64,000 nucleotides of DNA, taken from IMG/VR virus record IMGVR_UViG_3300036719_006047, positions 62,001 through 126,000 of that record; one strand, 5' to 3'. Made by a program: the position numbers and the translations under genes. Shown one piece after another: positions 41,370 to 48,907 of the stretch (the stretch's first letter is position 1; each line of letters begins with the position of its first letter). The notes under the pieces are model-generated. The model was not told where the DNA came from, did not search any database, and saw only the letters and a list, made by a program, of their open reading frames with translations. Origin of the DNA: a virus.

Positions 41370-42538
41370 CTAGCAGAGAAGAGACTTTCGCTCGTTTCTC
41401 GAAGGCGAGAACTTGGTTGATCGGCCGGATGCCTTTCTTCGGGCACCTGGCTCTCAACCTCAAGCTCGATCCTGTGGCCGGGGAAGATCAAGGAGTAGAA
41501 ACGGCTTGCATCTACCCGACGGGTGAACTCATCCTCAACGACAAGTTCGTCGCGTCGTTGACCGATGCTCACTTCAGGTTCGTTCTGGCCCACGAAGTGC
41601 TGCATCCAGCATTGTTGTGCCATGTGCGCCGCAAGGGCAGAGATCATCTCGTCTTCAACATGGCGCACGACTACGCCATCAACTTGATCATCACAGAGGC
41701 AGTCGAAACGGCAAAAGAGCACAACAACTGCTGTATGCCGCTCAAAGGGCTCATCGATAACGCTTACAAAGGCCTTTCCGCAGAAGAAATCTACGACAAG
41801 CTGTTGGAGAAAGCAAGCATCGCTTATTACGCAAAAGGAGGCTTCGATCAAGACGTCGCAGAGAAAGAAGCCAAGACTGAGGACAAGGAGCAAGACAGCA
41901 TCTGGAAAATGCGTCTCGCGGCTGCGAGCGTAGCGGCTTCTCGCTCGAAGAGAGGCAACATTCCTGCCGGGTTGCAGAAGATCATACAAGAGATTTTGCA
42001 GCCCCAGGTGTACTGGCTTGATGTTCTCGCGGAGTACGTGTCGGGTTGTTTGGGCGGAGACATTTTCACTTACAGCAGGCTGAACCGCCGGTCAGAGGGC
42101 GCAGGATGCATCCTGGCCGGAAAGATCAGCGATGAGATGCCCGAAGTGACAGTGTTGTGGGACACGAGCGGTTCGCAGCAGGGGTGGGAAGACACCGTTT
42201 TCGCGGAGCTGAAAAAGCTGCAAGATGACATGGCGGTGCCCTTCCGGCTCATGATCATCGATACCGTGTTGTACGCAGACATGATGGTAGACGACGTCGA
42301 CGATACTCTTTCACAGCTCAAAGGTGGCGGCGGCTCCGACTTCAAACCCGCTTTCGAGAAGCTCGAGCAAGAGAACAACCAGTCAGTCGTCATCGCATTC
42401 ACAGACGGCGCGATCGGTGTGCCAGAGACACCGCCACCGTTGCTCAAAGATGTCATCTGGGTGCTGACGGGACACTATTCGAGCCCCCCGGCACAGTACG
42501 GCCGCTCGATCTACATCGAGAAAGGAAAGTCGAAATGA
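41366..42538 (+). CDS. COG3864-type metallopeptidase-VWA protein, copy 1
   Basis: This 390-residue protein starts at a GTG overlapping the ATPase stop. The N-terminal domain has the zinc motif H-E-V-L-H (76-80) with H86, the HExxH of DUF2201/COG3864 putative metallopeptidases. The C-terminal VWA-like domain has D-T-S-G-S (266-270), G-G-G-S-D-F and F-T-D-G. This fused architecture is the standard partner of MoxR ATPases. The cleavage target is unknown. A Lys/Glu-rich linker (around 160-178) joins the two domains. Confidence 0.85.
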   Translation: MTSREETFARFSKARTWLIGRMPFFGHLALNLKLDPVAGEDQGVETACIYPTGELILNDKFVASLTDAHFRFVLAHEVLHPALLCHVRRKGRDHLVFNMAHDYAINLIITEAVETAKEHNNCCMPLKGLIDNAYKGLSAEEIYDKLLEKASIAYYAKGGFDQDVAEKEAKTEDKEQDSIWKMRLAAASVAASRSKRGNIPAGLQKIIQEILQPQVYWLDVLAEYVSGCLGGDIFTYSRLNRRSEGAGCILAGKISDEMPEVTVLWDTSGSQQGWEDTVFAELKKLQDDMAVPFRLMIIDTVLYADMMVDDVDDTLSQLKGGGGSDFKPAFEKLEQENNQSVVIAFTDGAIGVPETPPPLLKDVIWVLTGHYSSPPAQYGRSIYIEKGKSK

Positions 42539-43323
42539 AAGAAGGCGATGCCATCACGCACTTCGACAACTCTTTGCTAAACCCAGAACTGGAGGGAAAT
42601 CCGAAATACTGCTTCCGGATTCGAGTGATCGGCAACAACACAGAGCTGAGCACACAGCACGTAGAGAACACGGTCAACAACGCGCTGCGGCTTGCCTGCG
42701 AAGAAGACAAGCTGCCCGCTTCTGTGTCAGAGAAGCTTGAGCCGGTTTACACGCTGTTGGTGCTGAACCGGTTGAGACGAACAAGCAAGCGGGACTGGCA
42801 GTTGTCGCGGTTTGTTGAAAGCTGTCGCCTGTTCGCCAAGGTGAGCTCCATTTACGCCCTGAAACAGGTAAAGCCAAAAATGAGAGTGTCACCTGCTCTG
42901 TTTGTGTTGGACGTGTTTGACGCATCAAAGGTCTTCAGCGCGTCAGAGCTGATCGCTTTTTCTTCTCCCACAGGACTTGTTGTCCCCGGTAGTGAGATTG
43001 CAGGGCTTGCGTCATACGTGCTGCAGAGGCTCGAAAACCCCGACGATGTCAGATTTAAGCGGCGAGATGAGATACTGGTCCGAGTGTGCGCGGAAGCTCT
43101 GATTGCGACAAGGAAGCCGAAGCAAGAAGGTGTAACCGCCAAAGAAGCAGTAGCACTCGGCAAGAAAATCGCAGCGCACCGCACTCGGCGGCTGAAGATG
43201 GAAAGGCTGCAGAAGAACTTGAGAGAAGCACAAAGAACCCTAGCAAAGCTGTCCCGAGATAGCCGCAACGATCTCAAGCAAGACATGAAAGACTTCTACA
43301 CAAAGGGGACTCGCAAGAGATGA
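42535..43323 (+). CDS. Divergent sixth member of the W-[RK]-N paralogue family
   Basis: In this 262-residue protein, I-R-V-I-G-N-N-T-E-L-S-T-Q-H-V (about residues 25-39) fits the family signature with the Trp lost. F-S-A-S-E-L-I-A-F-S near 130 matches the second element of members 1 and 2. The helical basic C-terminus also fits. It lies between the VWA gene and cas6 with 4-base overlaps on both sides. The assignment is from pattern only. Confidence 0.6.
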   Translation: MKEGDAITHFDNSLLNPELEGNPKYCFRIRVIGNNTELSTQHVENTVNNALRLACEEDKLPASVSEKLEPVYTLLVLNRLRRTSKRDWQLSRFVESCRLFAKVSSIYALKQVKPKMRVSPALFVLDVFDASKVFSASELIAFSSPTGLVVPGSEIAGLASYVLQRLENPDDVRFKRRDEILVRVCAEALIATRKPKQEGVTAKEAVALGKKIAAHRTRRLKMERLQKNLREAQRTLAKLSRDSRNDLKQDMKDFYTKGTRKR

Positions 43324-43904
43324 ACGACCGCACGTACCGCTTCCCTCTGAAAAAAGGCGCGAAGCTCAAGGAAGACAACGGCTACGCTCTGTTGGCGGGA
43401 TTGACCTCCATCGCTCCGTTCCTTCACGGCAGGGAGAGTGTCCAGATCGCACCTATCGCGGGATCTCGCGTCAGCAGCGGTGTTCTCGTGACTGACGCAC
43501 GAAGCAAACTGCAGGTGAGAGGCATCACCCGGGAAGAAGCTGAACTGCTCCAGAAAAAGACTTTTCACGTTTCGGGAGAGGAGGTTGAGACTGGCCTGTT
43601 CCAGGAGGTGAAGTTTGCGTTCTTCCCCTGCTTGGCTTCTCGCCTTGTGATCTTCCGAGATGTGTTCAGCAAAGAGCAGTTCATCGAGAAGGTCAAAGAA
43701 GTTGCAAGGTCAGGCGATGTGGAGCTGGGGCGCCGGAGAGTGTTGACTCTCAAGAACAACAGCATGATCGGCTTCAGCGTGGTTTTGAAAGGACTGAAAG
43801 AAGAAGATTCGATCCGACTTCAGGCGGAAGGGATGGGCAAGTTCACGTCGATGGGTTGCGGGGTGTTTCACCACTTCCGACCGAACAGCACTCAACTGCG
43901 ATAA
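43320..43904 (+). CDS. cas6: Cas6-family protein (myxobacterial-type, PF09559-like), solitary
   Basis: This 194-residue protein follows the PF09559/TIGR02807 Cas6 pattern as I recall it from end to end: Y-R-F-P-L near residue 6, D-N-G-Y-A-L-L-A-G-L (19-28), P-F-L-H with H36, then S-x-L-x-V-R-G. The C-terminal glycine-rich loop S-I-R-L-Q-A-E-G-M-G and M-G-C-G-V-F (about 164-183) completes it. Family length is ~200-230. Cas6 cleaves CRISPR repeat RNA. The His of the usual D-H-G-Y is Asn20 here, so activity may be altered. No CRISPR array or other cas gene is in the window. It overlaps the upstream gene by four bases. Confidence 0.8.
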   Translation: MNDRTYRFPLKKGAKLKEDNGYALLAGLTSIAPFLHGRESVQIAPIAGSRVSSGVLVTDARSKLQVRGITREEAELLQKKTFHVSGEEVETGLFQEVKFAFFPCLASRLVIFRDVFSKEQFIEKVKEVARSGDVELGRRRVLTLKNNSMIGFSVVLKGLKEEDSIRLQAEGMGKFTSMGCGVFHHFRPNSTQLR

Positions 43905-43984
43905 GCGGCAGAGGTAGACGATGAAAATGAACTTTGATTGTGTGCCGGAAGAGATGCTGTAGCCCCTGCCTGGAGGAACTGGAA

Positions 43985-44596
43985 ATGAAGTCAGTCGCTC
44001 ATCCGAAAATCCGCACCATGTGTGAGATGGCTTGCCGGATTCGAGACATGTACGGGTACAAGTGGGTCTTGCACAAACCCAAGCACATCGAATGGCTGTT
44101 GTCCGACTCTCCCATCGGCCCATTTTCGCTCAAGTTGACGGGAAGAAAGAGGAGCAACTTTGTAGTGCTGTTATCGGCCGGTCCTTTCGACGGATGGACC
44201 GGAGGCAGCGAAACCTGCCCCGAAGAGCAAAAGTACTACGCAGCTCTGATCCACGAGATGAGCCACCTGACGCTCATGGATGGTTCTCCTGAAGACATGG
44301 GCACCGAAGAAGAAGGTGTCGTGCTCGAGACCGCGTGGCTTGATGCTTTGAGACCGACAAGGGAGATCAGAGCCGGGTACCGGGAGTACTCTATCGACAA
44401 AACAGAGATAGTCATAGACTACGAGAAGTGGGCCACCATGAACTACTCCGATATTCGAGGCCCGAAGAAGATGAAGTGGTGGGAGGAAGCACAGAAAATT
44501 TTGATCGAGAAAGGCGTCTTGACCAAAGGTGGCGCCCCGACCTGGAAGCGTACGAGGATGGGAGATGCCAAACACTCTGCCCGAAAATTGGTTTGA
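43985..44596 (+). CDS. Putative HExxH metallopeptidase, last gene of the Cas6/MoxR operon
   Basis: I chose the ATG at 43985, with GGAGG seven bases upstream. The 203-residue protein has H-E-M-S-H (90-94) in a hydrophobic helix (YYAALIHEMSHLTL), a zincin-type motif. No further ligand is certain; E and H candidates follow. The sequence otherwise matches no family I recognise. It is separated from cas6 by 80 bp holding only a possible 13-codon peptide (43921-43962). Confidence 0.65.
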   Translation: MKSVAHPKIRTMCEMACRIRDMYGYKWVLHKPKHIEWLLSDSPIGPFSLKLTGRKRSNFVVLLSAGPFDGWTGGSETCPEEQKYYAALIHEMSHLTLMDGSPEDMGTEEEGVVLETAWLDALRPTREIRAGYREYSIDKTEIVIDYEKWATMNYSDIRGPKKMKWWEEAQKILIEKGVLTKGGAPTWKRTRMGDAKHSARKLV

Positions 44597-44831
44597 GGTA
44601 ACACCAGCCTGCTACGAGTACAGGTGCTTTCCGTTCGATACGGACAAATACGGCAAACCGAAGCCGGGAACAGCATACCTCACTGTCGTTACGGTACAGA
44701 AGCGAGAAAACTCTATCGAGGTCAGCATAGACTCTTTTTCCGGAGGCTACGCTGACGGAGCAGCCGCACTGTCGACAGAGATACCGTTAGAGATTATAAA
44801 TCGCTTGATAGCAAGCAGACCGAAGGAGTGA
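44565..44831 (+). CDS. Unknown 88-aa protein; its 3' end is duplicated at 46972
   Basis: The start ATG has GAGG seven bases upstream and overlaps the previous gene by 32 bases. The protein is alpha/beta with V-T-V-Q-K-R-E-N-S-I-E-V-S-I-D. Its last 19 codons, its stop and the following ribosome site lie within the 99-bp direct repeat found again at 46972-47070. Confidence 0.65.
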   Translation: MPNTLPENWFEVTPACYEYRCFPFDTDKYGKPKPGTAYLTVVTVQKRENSIEVSIDSFSGGYADGAAALSTEIPLEIINRLIASRPKE

Positions 44832-44871
44832 CCGCATGACCCGCTCCCTGATCCCTTTCCTGGCTGTCGTT
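44773..44871 (+). repeat. 99-bp direct repeat, left copy
   Basis: It matches 46972-47070 at 97 of 99 positions. It covers the end of the 88-aa gene, the GGAGTG ribosome site and the first 12 codons (MTRSLIPFLAVV) of the following secreted-protein gene. The 2.1 kb between the copies carries the FGE-domain gene. Confidence 0.9.
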
Positions 44872-45024
44872 TATGGACTACTTCTGAAGTCTGCGCCGGT
44901 TGCGGCGCATGGTGGTGGCTTCGATGCGTCCAGGTTCAAAACCTGCGGGCAAAATCAAAATTGGCCGAAGTGGATGTTCAATCTTGATTGTCTGGAGTCA
45001 AAAAATGAAGTATCTGAACAATGA
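44836..45024 (+). CDS. Short secreted peptide, 62 aa
   Basis: The signal peptide M-T-R-S-L-I-P-F-L-A-V-V...A-A-H shares its first 12 residues (one change) with the 47035 lipoprotein because of the direct repeat. The mature part is only ~38 residues with two Cys. It may be a truncated remnant: the repeat-derived start fused to unrelated sequence. It overlaps the next gene by 20 bases. Confidence 0.5.
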   Translation: MTRSLIPFLAVVYGLLLKSAPVAAHGGGFDASRFKTCGQNQNWPKWMFNLDCLESKNEVSEQ

Positions 45025-46417
45025 CGATGATCTCATTCTCCCTCCTCCTGAGAAATCACTCCCGCAAAGACATGCCGGGAGGGTGGGTTTGGGAGTAGGG
45101 GTTGCAACAATAGTCGGGGTTATTACCTTTGGCACTATGGTCGATCTCAGGGCAGATCTTGAGAAAACCCAGAGTGAGATTATGAGGCTCAAAGACGCCC
45201 TCGCACTTGAAACCGAACTTCTGAACAGGAAGCTCAATAAAGTCCAGAGGGTCCAGGAGAAAACACTTCAAGTGGAGGCACGGCTCATCCAAGTAGGGAA
45301 GACGGGGCACGAGGCTTGCGTGGAGGCGGGCTTTACTTGTGGCTTTGTCCTTTCTACGTCAGTCGTAGACTCAAAAACAGTAGACTTTGCTGGGTGGCAT
45401 GTGAGCACCTGCGACTCGAAGGTCTACAAGTCCCGCGGAAAACATCTCCTCACTGGAGATTACATCCGTGGACCTGGCGTGAAGGGGGCTTATAGTGATG
45501 ATCTCCTCCTTTTAGAGGGGGAAGATAGCTACACCGCATACTGTATCACCAACCCCAGCCGGGGTTCAGAGATTCCCTTTTCGCCCATTACTGGGGGTTC
45601 GGTGGATTACCCGATGGTTCAAGTCCCAGCGGGCACCTTCGTGATGGGCTCCCCGGGGGACGAGGCAGGGCGGTACATCGACGAGGTGCAGCATTGGGTG
45701 ACGCTGAGCCGCGGCATCTGGATGGGGACGACGGAGGTCACGCAGGGGCTGTGGCGGGCGGTGATGGGGAGCAACCCGTCCACCGCCGAGTACGAGGGTG
45801 TGTCGCTGGTGGGCGCCACGCTGCCGGCGCAGACCGTGAGCTGGTGCGAGGCGGTGGCCTTCGCGAACCGGCTGTCGGCGCGGGAGGGCCTGCCGGCGGC
45901 GTACCGCGGGGTGGACCAGTGCGAGGCCAGCGAAGGCACCAGCGTGGTCTGGGACCGGTCCAGCGCGGGCTACCGGCTGCCGACGGAGGCGGAGTGGGAG
46001 TACGCGGCCCGCGGGGGCGTGGGTGGCGCATATGCGGGCGGGGTGAAGGCGGAGGGGGTGTGCGCGGTGGCGAACGTGCTGAACCCGTCGGCGAAGCAGC
46101 GCTTCGGCTTCGACCATGAGGCCTTCGGGTGCGAAGACGGGCACGCGGGCGCGGCGCCGGTGGGGAGCTTCCGGGCGAACGGGTACGGCCTGCACGACAT
46201 GACGGGCAACGTGTGGGAGTGGTGCTGGGACTGGTACGGGGCCTACGGCGGCGCCAGCGCTGACCCCACGGGGGCCCAGTCCGGCCGCAACCGGGTGGTT
46301 CGCGGCGGCTCCTGGTTCGGCGACCCGCGCCGCGCCCGGGTCGCCCGCCGCGACGGGGGCGTGCCCGGCTTCCGCGTTGACTACCTCGGCTTGCGTCTCG
46401 TGAGGACGGTCTTTTGA
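45005..46417 (+). CDS. Membrane-anchored FGE-sulfatase (SUMF1-like) domain protein
   Basis: This 470-residue protein has a membrane helix at 26-46 and a coiled coil at about 50-95. From about residue 203 it carries an FGE-sulfatase domain: V-P-A-G-T-F-V-M-G, T-E-V-T-Q-G-L-W, L-P-T-E-A-E-W-E-Y-A-A-R-G, G-N-V-W-E-W and R-G-G-S-W...L-G-L-R-L-V. This C-type-lectin fold either oxidises sulfatase Cys or serves as a binding scaffold, including as a diversity-generating-retroelement target. The FGE part is far more GC-rich than the N-terminal third, so the gene looks chimeric. Confidence 0.8.
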   Translation: MKYLNNDDDLILPPPEKSLPQRHAGRVGLGVGVATIVGVITFGTMVDLRADLEKTQSEIMRLKDALALETELLNRKLNKVQRVQEKTLQVEARLIQVGKTGHEACVEAGFTCGFVLSTSVVDSKTVDFAGWHVSTCDSKVYKSRGKHLLTGDYIRGPGVKGAYSDDLLLLEGEDSYTAYCITNPSRGSEIPFSPITGGSVDYPMVQVPAGTFVMGSPGDEAGRYIDEVQHWVTLSRGIWMGTTEVTQGLWRAVMGSNPSTAEYEGVSLVGATLPAQTVSWCEAVAFANRLSAREGLPAAYRGVDQCEASEGTSVVWDRSSAGYRLPTEAEWEYAARGGVGGAYAGGVKAEGVCAVANVLNPSAKQRFGFDHEAFGCEDGHAGAAPVGSFRANGYGLHDMTGNVWEWCWDWYGAYGGASADPTGAQSGRNRVVRGGSWFGDPRRARVARRDGGVPGFRVDYLGLRLVRTVF

Positions 46418-46430
46418 TCGCAGGGCATGA

Positions 46431-46458
46431 CTTGGATCGGGAATTGTCCTGATCCAAG
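46431..46458 (+). terminator. Hairpin after the FGE-domain gene
   Basis: CTTGGATCGGG (46431-46441) pairs with CCTGATCCAAG (46448-46458), 11 pairs with one G-T, around AATTGT. It starts 14 bases after the stop and has no T-run. Confidence 0.5.
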
Positions 46459-46512
46459 CATCAGTAAGGCTTCTTCAAAGCTTTACTTGACCAGTCACTT
46501 AAGGAGGATCAA

Positions 46513-46923
46513 ATGGAAACCCGCAAAACTGCCACGTTCAAGAATCACTTGTGGCTCAAGCATTACGAAAAGTTGATTGTTTTGGCTACGCTGCTCCAAA
46601 TAACGGCATCCGTCATTAATTCGTTGGGACAAATAAGTCGCAACGTCGACCTCAGCAATGCGAATGGGGCAATCATCGTGACGGGACTCTCGCTGGGGTT
46701 AGTGATCCACGCTGCTGCAGGGTTTGGTCTTATGGCTATAGCGTCTAACCTTCAGGCCTCCAACAGCAGGGCAATCAGGCTTGTCTTAGCCGTGCTACTT
46801 TCCATTTACCCTTTCGTTTGCTTCATGGTGCCCTTCAATCTTATTGCGGGGTTGGTGGTGGGCGTAAACGAGATCGGGGGTTGGTGGAAGTCAAGGTCTT
46901 CGGACTCTGACCCCCGCAAGTAG
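46513..46923 (+). CDS. Membrane protein, 136 aa
   Basis: The ATG follows AAGGAGG. Three hydrophobic stretches (about 22-38, 52-80, 92-120) suggest an integral membrane protein with a short charged C-terminus (GGWWKSRSSDSD). No family is recognised. It travels with the FGE-domain gene between the two 99-bp repeats. Confidence 0.7.
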   Translation: METRKTATFKNHLWLKHYEKLIVLATLLQITASVINSLGQISRNVDLSNANGAIIVTGLSLGLVIHAAAGFGLMAIASNLQASNSRAIRLVLAVLLSIYPFVCFMVPFNLIAGLVVGVNEIGGWWKSRSSDSDPRK

Positions 46924-46971
46924 GGGATTTTGGTCAGCATATCCCCAGTCTGATTTCTCGCGCTGCCTTGG

Positions 46972-47070
46972 CGACAGAGATACCGTTAGAGATTATCAAT
47001 CGCTTGATAGCAAGCAGACCGAAGGAGTGACCGCATGACCCGCTCCCTGTTCCCTTTCCTGGCTGTCGTT
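46972..47070 (+). repeat. 99-bp direct repeat, right copy
   Basis: It differs from the left copy at two positions. It carries a start-less remnant of the 88-aa gene's last 19 codons, then a functional ribosome site and the signal-peptide codons of the 47035 gene. Recombination or duplication is the simplest origin. Confidence 0.9.
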
Positions 47071-48855
47071 GCTGGGTGCAACTCGAAGCAAGTCATTGAA
47101 GACGCGCAGTGCTCTGATGAGGAGCAGGGCATGTTTATGGCGTGCCTTTCCTCAGGGTGTTCCGCCTCCTACGCGCAGGACCTCAGCGGCGCGGACTCCT
47201 GTTCGGTCGAAGGTGGCGGTACAGTTGTCTCAGTCGAAGCTGGCGGAGAGTGTGGTTTTACGTCTTCCGGCTCATGCTACGTCTTGTGTGATTGCCCCGA
47301 TGGAGTGGGCGTAGAGTTCAACACCGCGGACCGAGAACCGCAAGAATCTCCTTCTGAGTATGAAGGCGACATGGCAGGAGAGTGCTCAGACAGGGCAGAC
47401 AATGATCGAGATGGCCTGTACGACTGCAACGATCCCGACTGCGAGGGAAGCCCGGACTGCGCGGAAAGTGTGGACACTGCGGATAGTTCGGAGGAACCCG
47501 GCACGGAGGACACTGGCGCTCCGGAAGACACAGGAGAAACTGGGGGAGAAGACCCTGCAGTAGACGCCGACGGTGACGGGTACACCGTGGGCGACGGAGA
47601 CTGCAACGACCGCAATCCGGCGATCAACCCCTCCTCCACGGATATCGTCGGCGACCTGATCGATCAGAACTGCGACGGGATTGACGGCACCGACATGGAC
47701 CGCGATGGGTTTGCTTCCGAAGCCAGCGGCGGCAGCGACTGCGACGACTTCGACGCAGTGATCAACCCCAACTACGGAATTTGGGATGAGACGGATTACG
47801 TAGATTCAAACTGTGACGGAGAGGACGGTCTGAACTGGACATACAAATCATTAACGCTTTCTCACCTGTACATCCGGAATACGGGTGACTTTGACGGAGA
47901 CTCTAAAACTGATTTAGTTCTGTACGAAACAAGAACAGGGGATGTATGTATAATTTTCGGCTCATCTCTATCTTCTTCTGCTGTCAGTGTGATGACTGCA
48001 TCAGATTGTGATATTCTAACAGATATTGGGGGACAAGAATTTTCTGTCGGCGATGTTGATTCTGACGGAAAAGACGACCTCCTACACAAAAATTATTCGA
48101 CGGGAACCGGATACTTGTTTTACGGGTCCACAATAGCAACATCAACAGCATTATGGTCTGGGTCTAATCACGACATTGTTATTTCTCCCGGTTGGGGGTC
48201 GATCACATATTTTCAGATTATCGAAGACGTCAATGGTGATTCTGTCGATGACATTTTTGTCTACGCATCTTCTTACGTGCACATTCTTGTGTCGCCTTTC
48301 ACTCGTTCGTCTTTGACCGTATCAACAGACAAGCTTGTGTCCTTGACAGGAACCTACGCCTATGACGGGATAACTGTCTTACCACTGGATCTAAACTACA
48401 ACGGTAAAATGGATTTTCTATTTGATCGAGGCTATGCGGATGTGAGTACCAGCAAACGAAATTTCTCGACATTTTTCCCAACAGGTGTGTTGCCTGATAT
48501 TGATGGGGACGGAAACAAAGAAATAACAGACGGAAATTGCGTTCAGAACGCTAGCAACTACTCAGACAGTTCTTTTTGTGACTACTACGTAAGCTACACA
48601 TTGACCGCGCGGCAACTGGCAGATTTTGATGGAGACGGACTTGCAGACGACTACTTCTACTGTTCTGTGATCCACTCAACATATTACGACTGCTACATTA
48701 AGAAAGACATTCTGTTGGCGCCGGGCTCAAATGTACACATCCACGGAGCTCACGCTAACGAGAACTATTTCTTCTCTGGTGACTTTAACGGAGATGGAAA
48801 GGACGAGATCGTTGCGTCTGATGGCAGTAGCAGCAATATAATCGGATTCAGGTAA
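47035..48855 (+). CDS. Lipoprotein with MopE-type metal-binding and FG-GAP repeats
   Basis: This 606-residue protein has a signal peptide with lipobox V-A-G-C15. C-S-D-R-A-D-N-D-R-D-G-L-Y-D-C-N-D-P (about 118-135) and two MopE-like D-x-D-G-D-G-Y...D-C-N-D...I-N-P units (about 178-260) typify Myxococcota surface proteins. The rest has about seven D-x-[DN]-G-D/N-x-x-D calcium loops spaced like an FG-GAP beta-propeller. The first ~260 codons are GC-rich and the propeller part AT-rich, so the gene is a composite. It is expected on the cell surface of the infected host. Confidence 0.8.
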   Translation: MTRSLFPFLAVVAGCNSKQVIEDAQCSDEEQGMFMACLSSGCSASYAQDLSGADSCSVEGGGTVVSVEAGGECGFTSSGSCYVLCDCPDGVGVEFNTADREPQESPSEYEGDMAGECSDRADNDRDGLYDCNDPDCEGSPDCAESVDTADSSEEPGTEDTGAPEDTGETGGEDPAVDADGDGYTVGDGDCNDRNPAINPSSTDIVGDLIDQNCDGIDGTDMDRDGFASEASGGSDCDDFDAVINPNYGIWDETDYVDSNCDGEDGLNWTYKSLTLSHLYIRNTGDFDGDSKTDLVLYETRTGDVCIIFGSSLSSSAVSVMTASDCDILTDIGGQEFSVGDVDSDGKDDLLHKNYSTGTGYLFYGSTIATSTALWSGSNHDIVISPGWGSITYFQIIEDVNGDSVDDIFVYASSYVHILVSPFTRSSLTVSTDKLVSLTGTYAYDGITVLPLDLNYNGKMDFLFDRGYADVSTSKRNFSTFFPTGVLPDIDGDGNKEITDGNCVQNASNYSDSSFCDYYVSYTLTARQLADFDGDGLADDYFYCSVIHSTYYDCYIKKDILLAPGSNVHIHGAHANENYFFSGDFNGDGKDEIVASDGSSSNIIGFR

Positions 48856-48907
48856 CAAGAGAACAACACAGGCTGAATGCTTAATTACAGCACATTGGAG
48901 GTAAAAA

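Noticed and set aside
43921-43962. 13-codon frame with AGAGG upstream, between cas6 and the HExxH gene
   Set aside because: It is too short to support as a gene; it could be a leader peptide at most.
44601-46417. Reverse transcriptase of a diversity-generating retroelement
   Set aside because: No RT motifs (such as Y-x-D-D) were found in any credible gene of the window.
45566-46457. Minus-strand ORFs opposite the FGE domain
   Set aside because: They are GC-driven shadows; the plus-strand domain has all family motifs.
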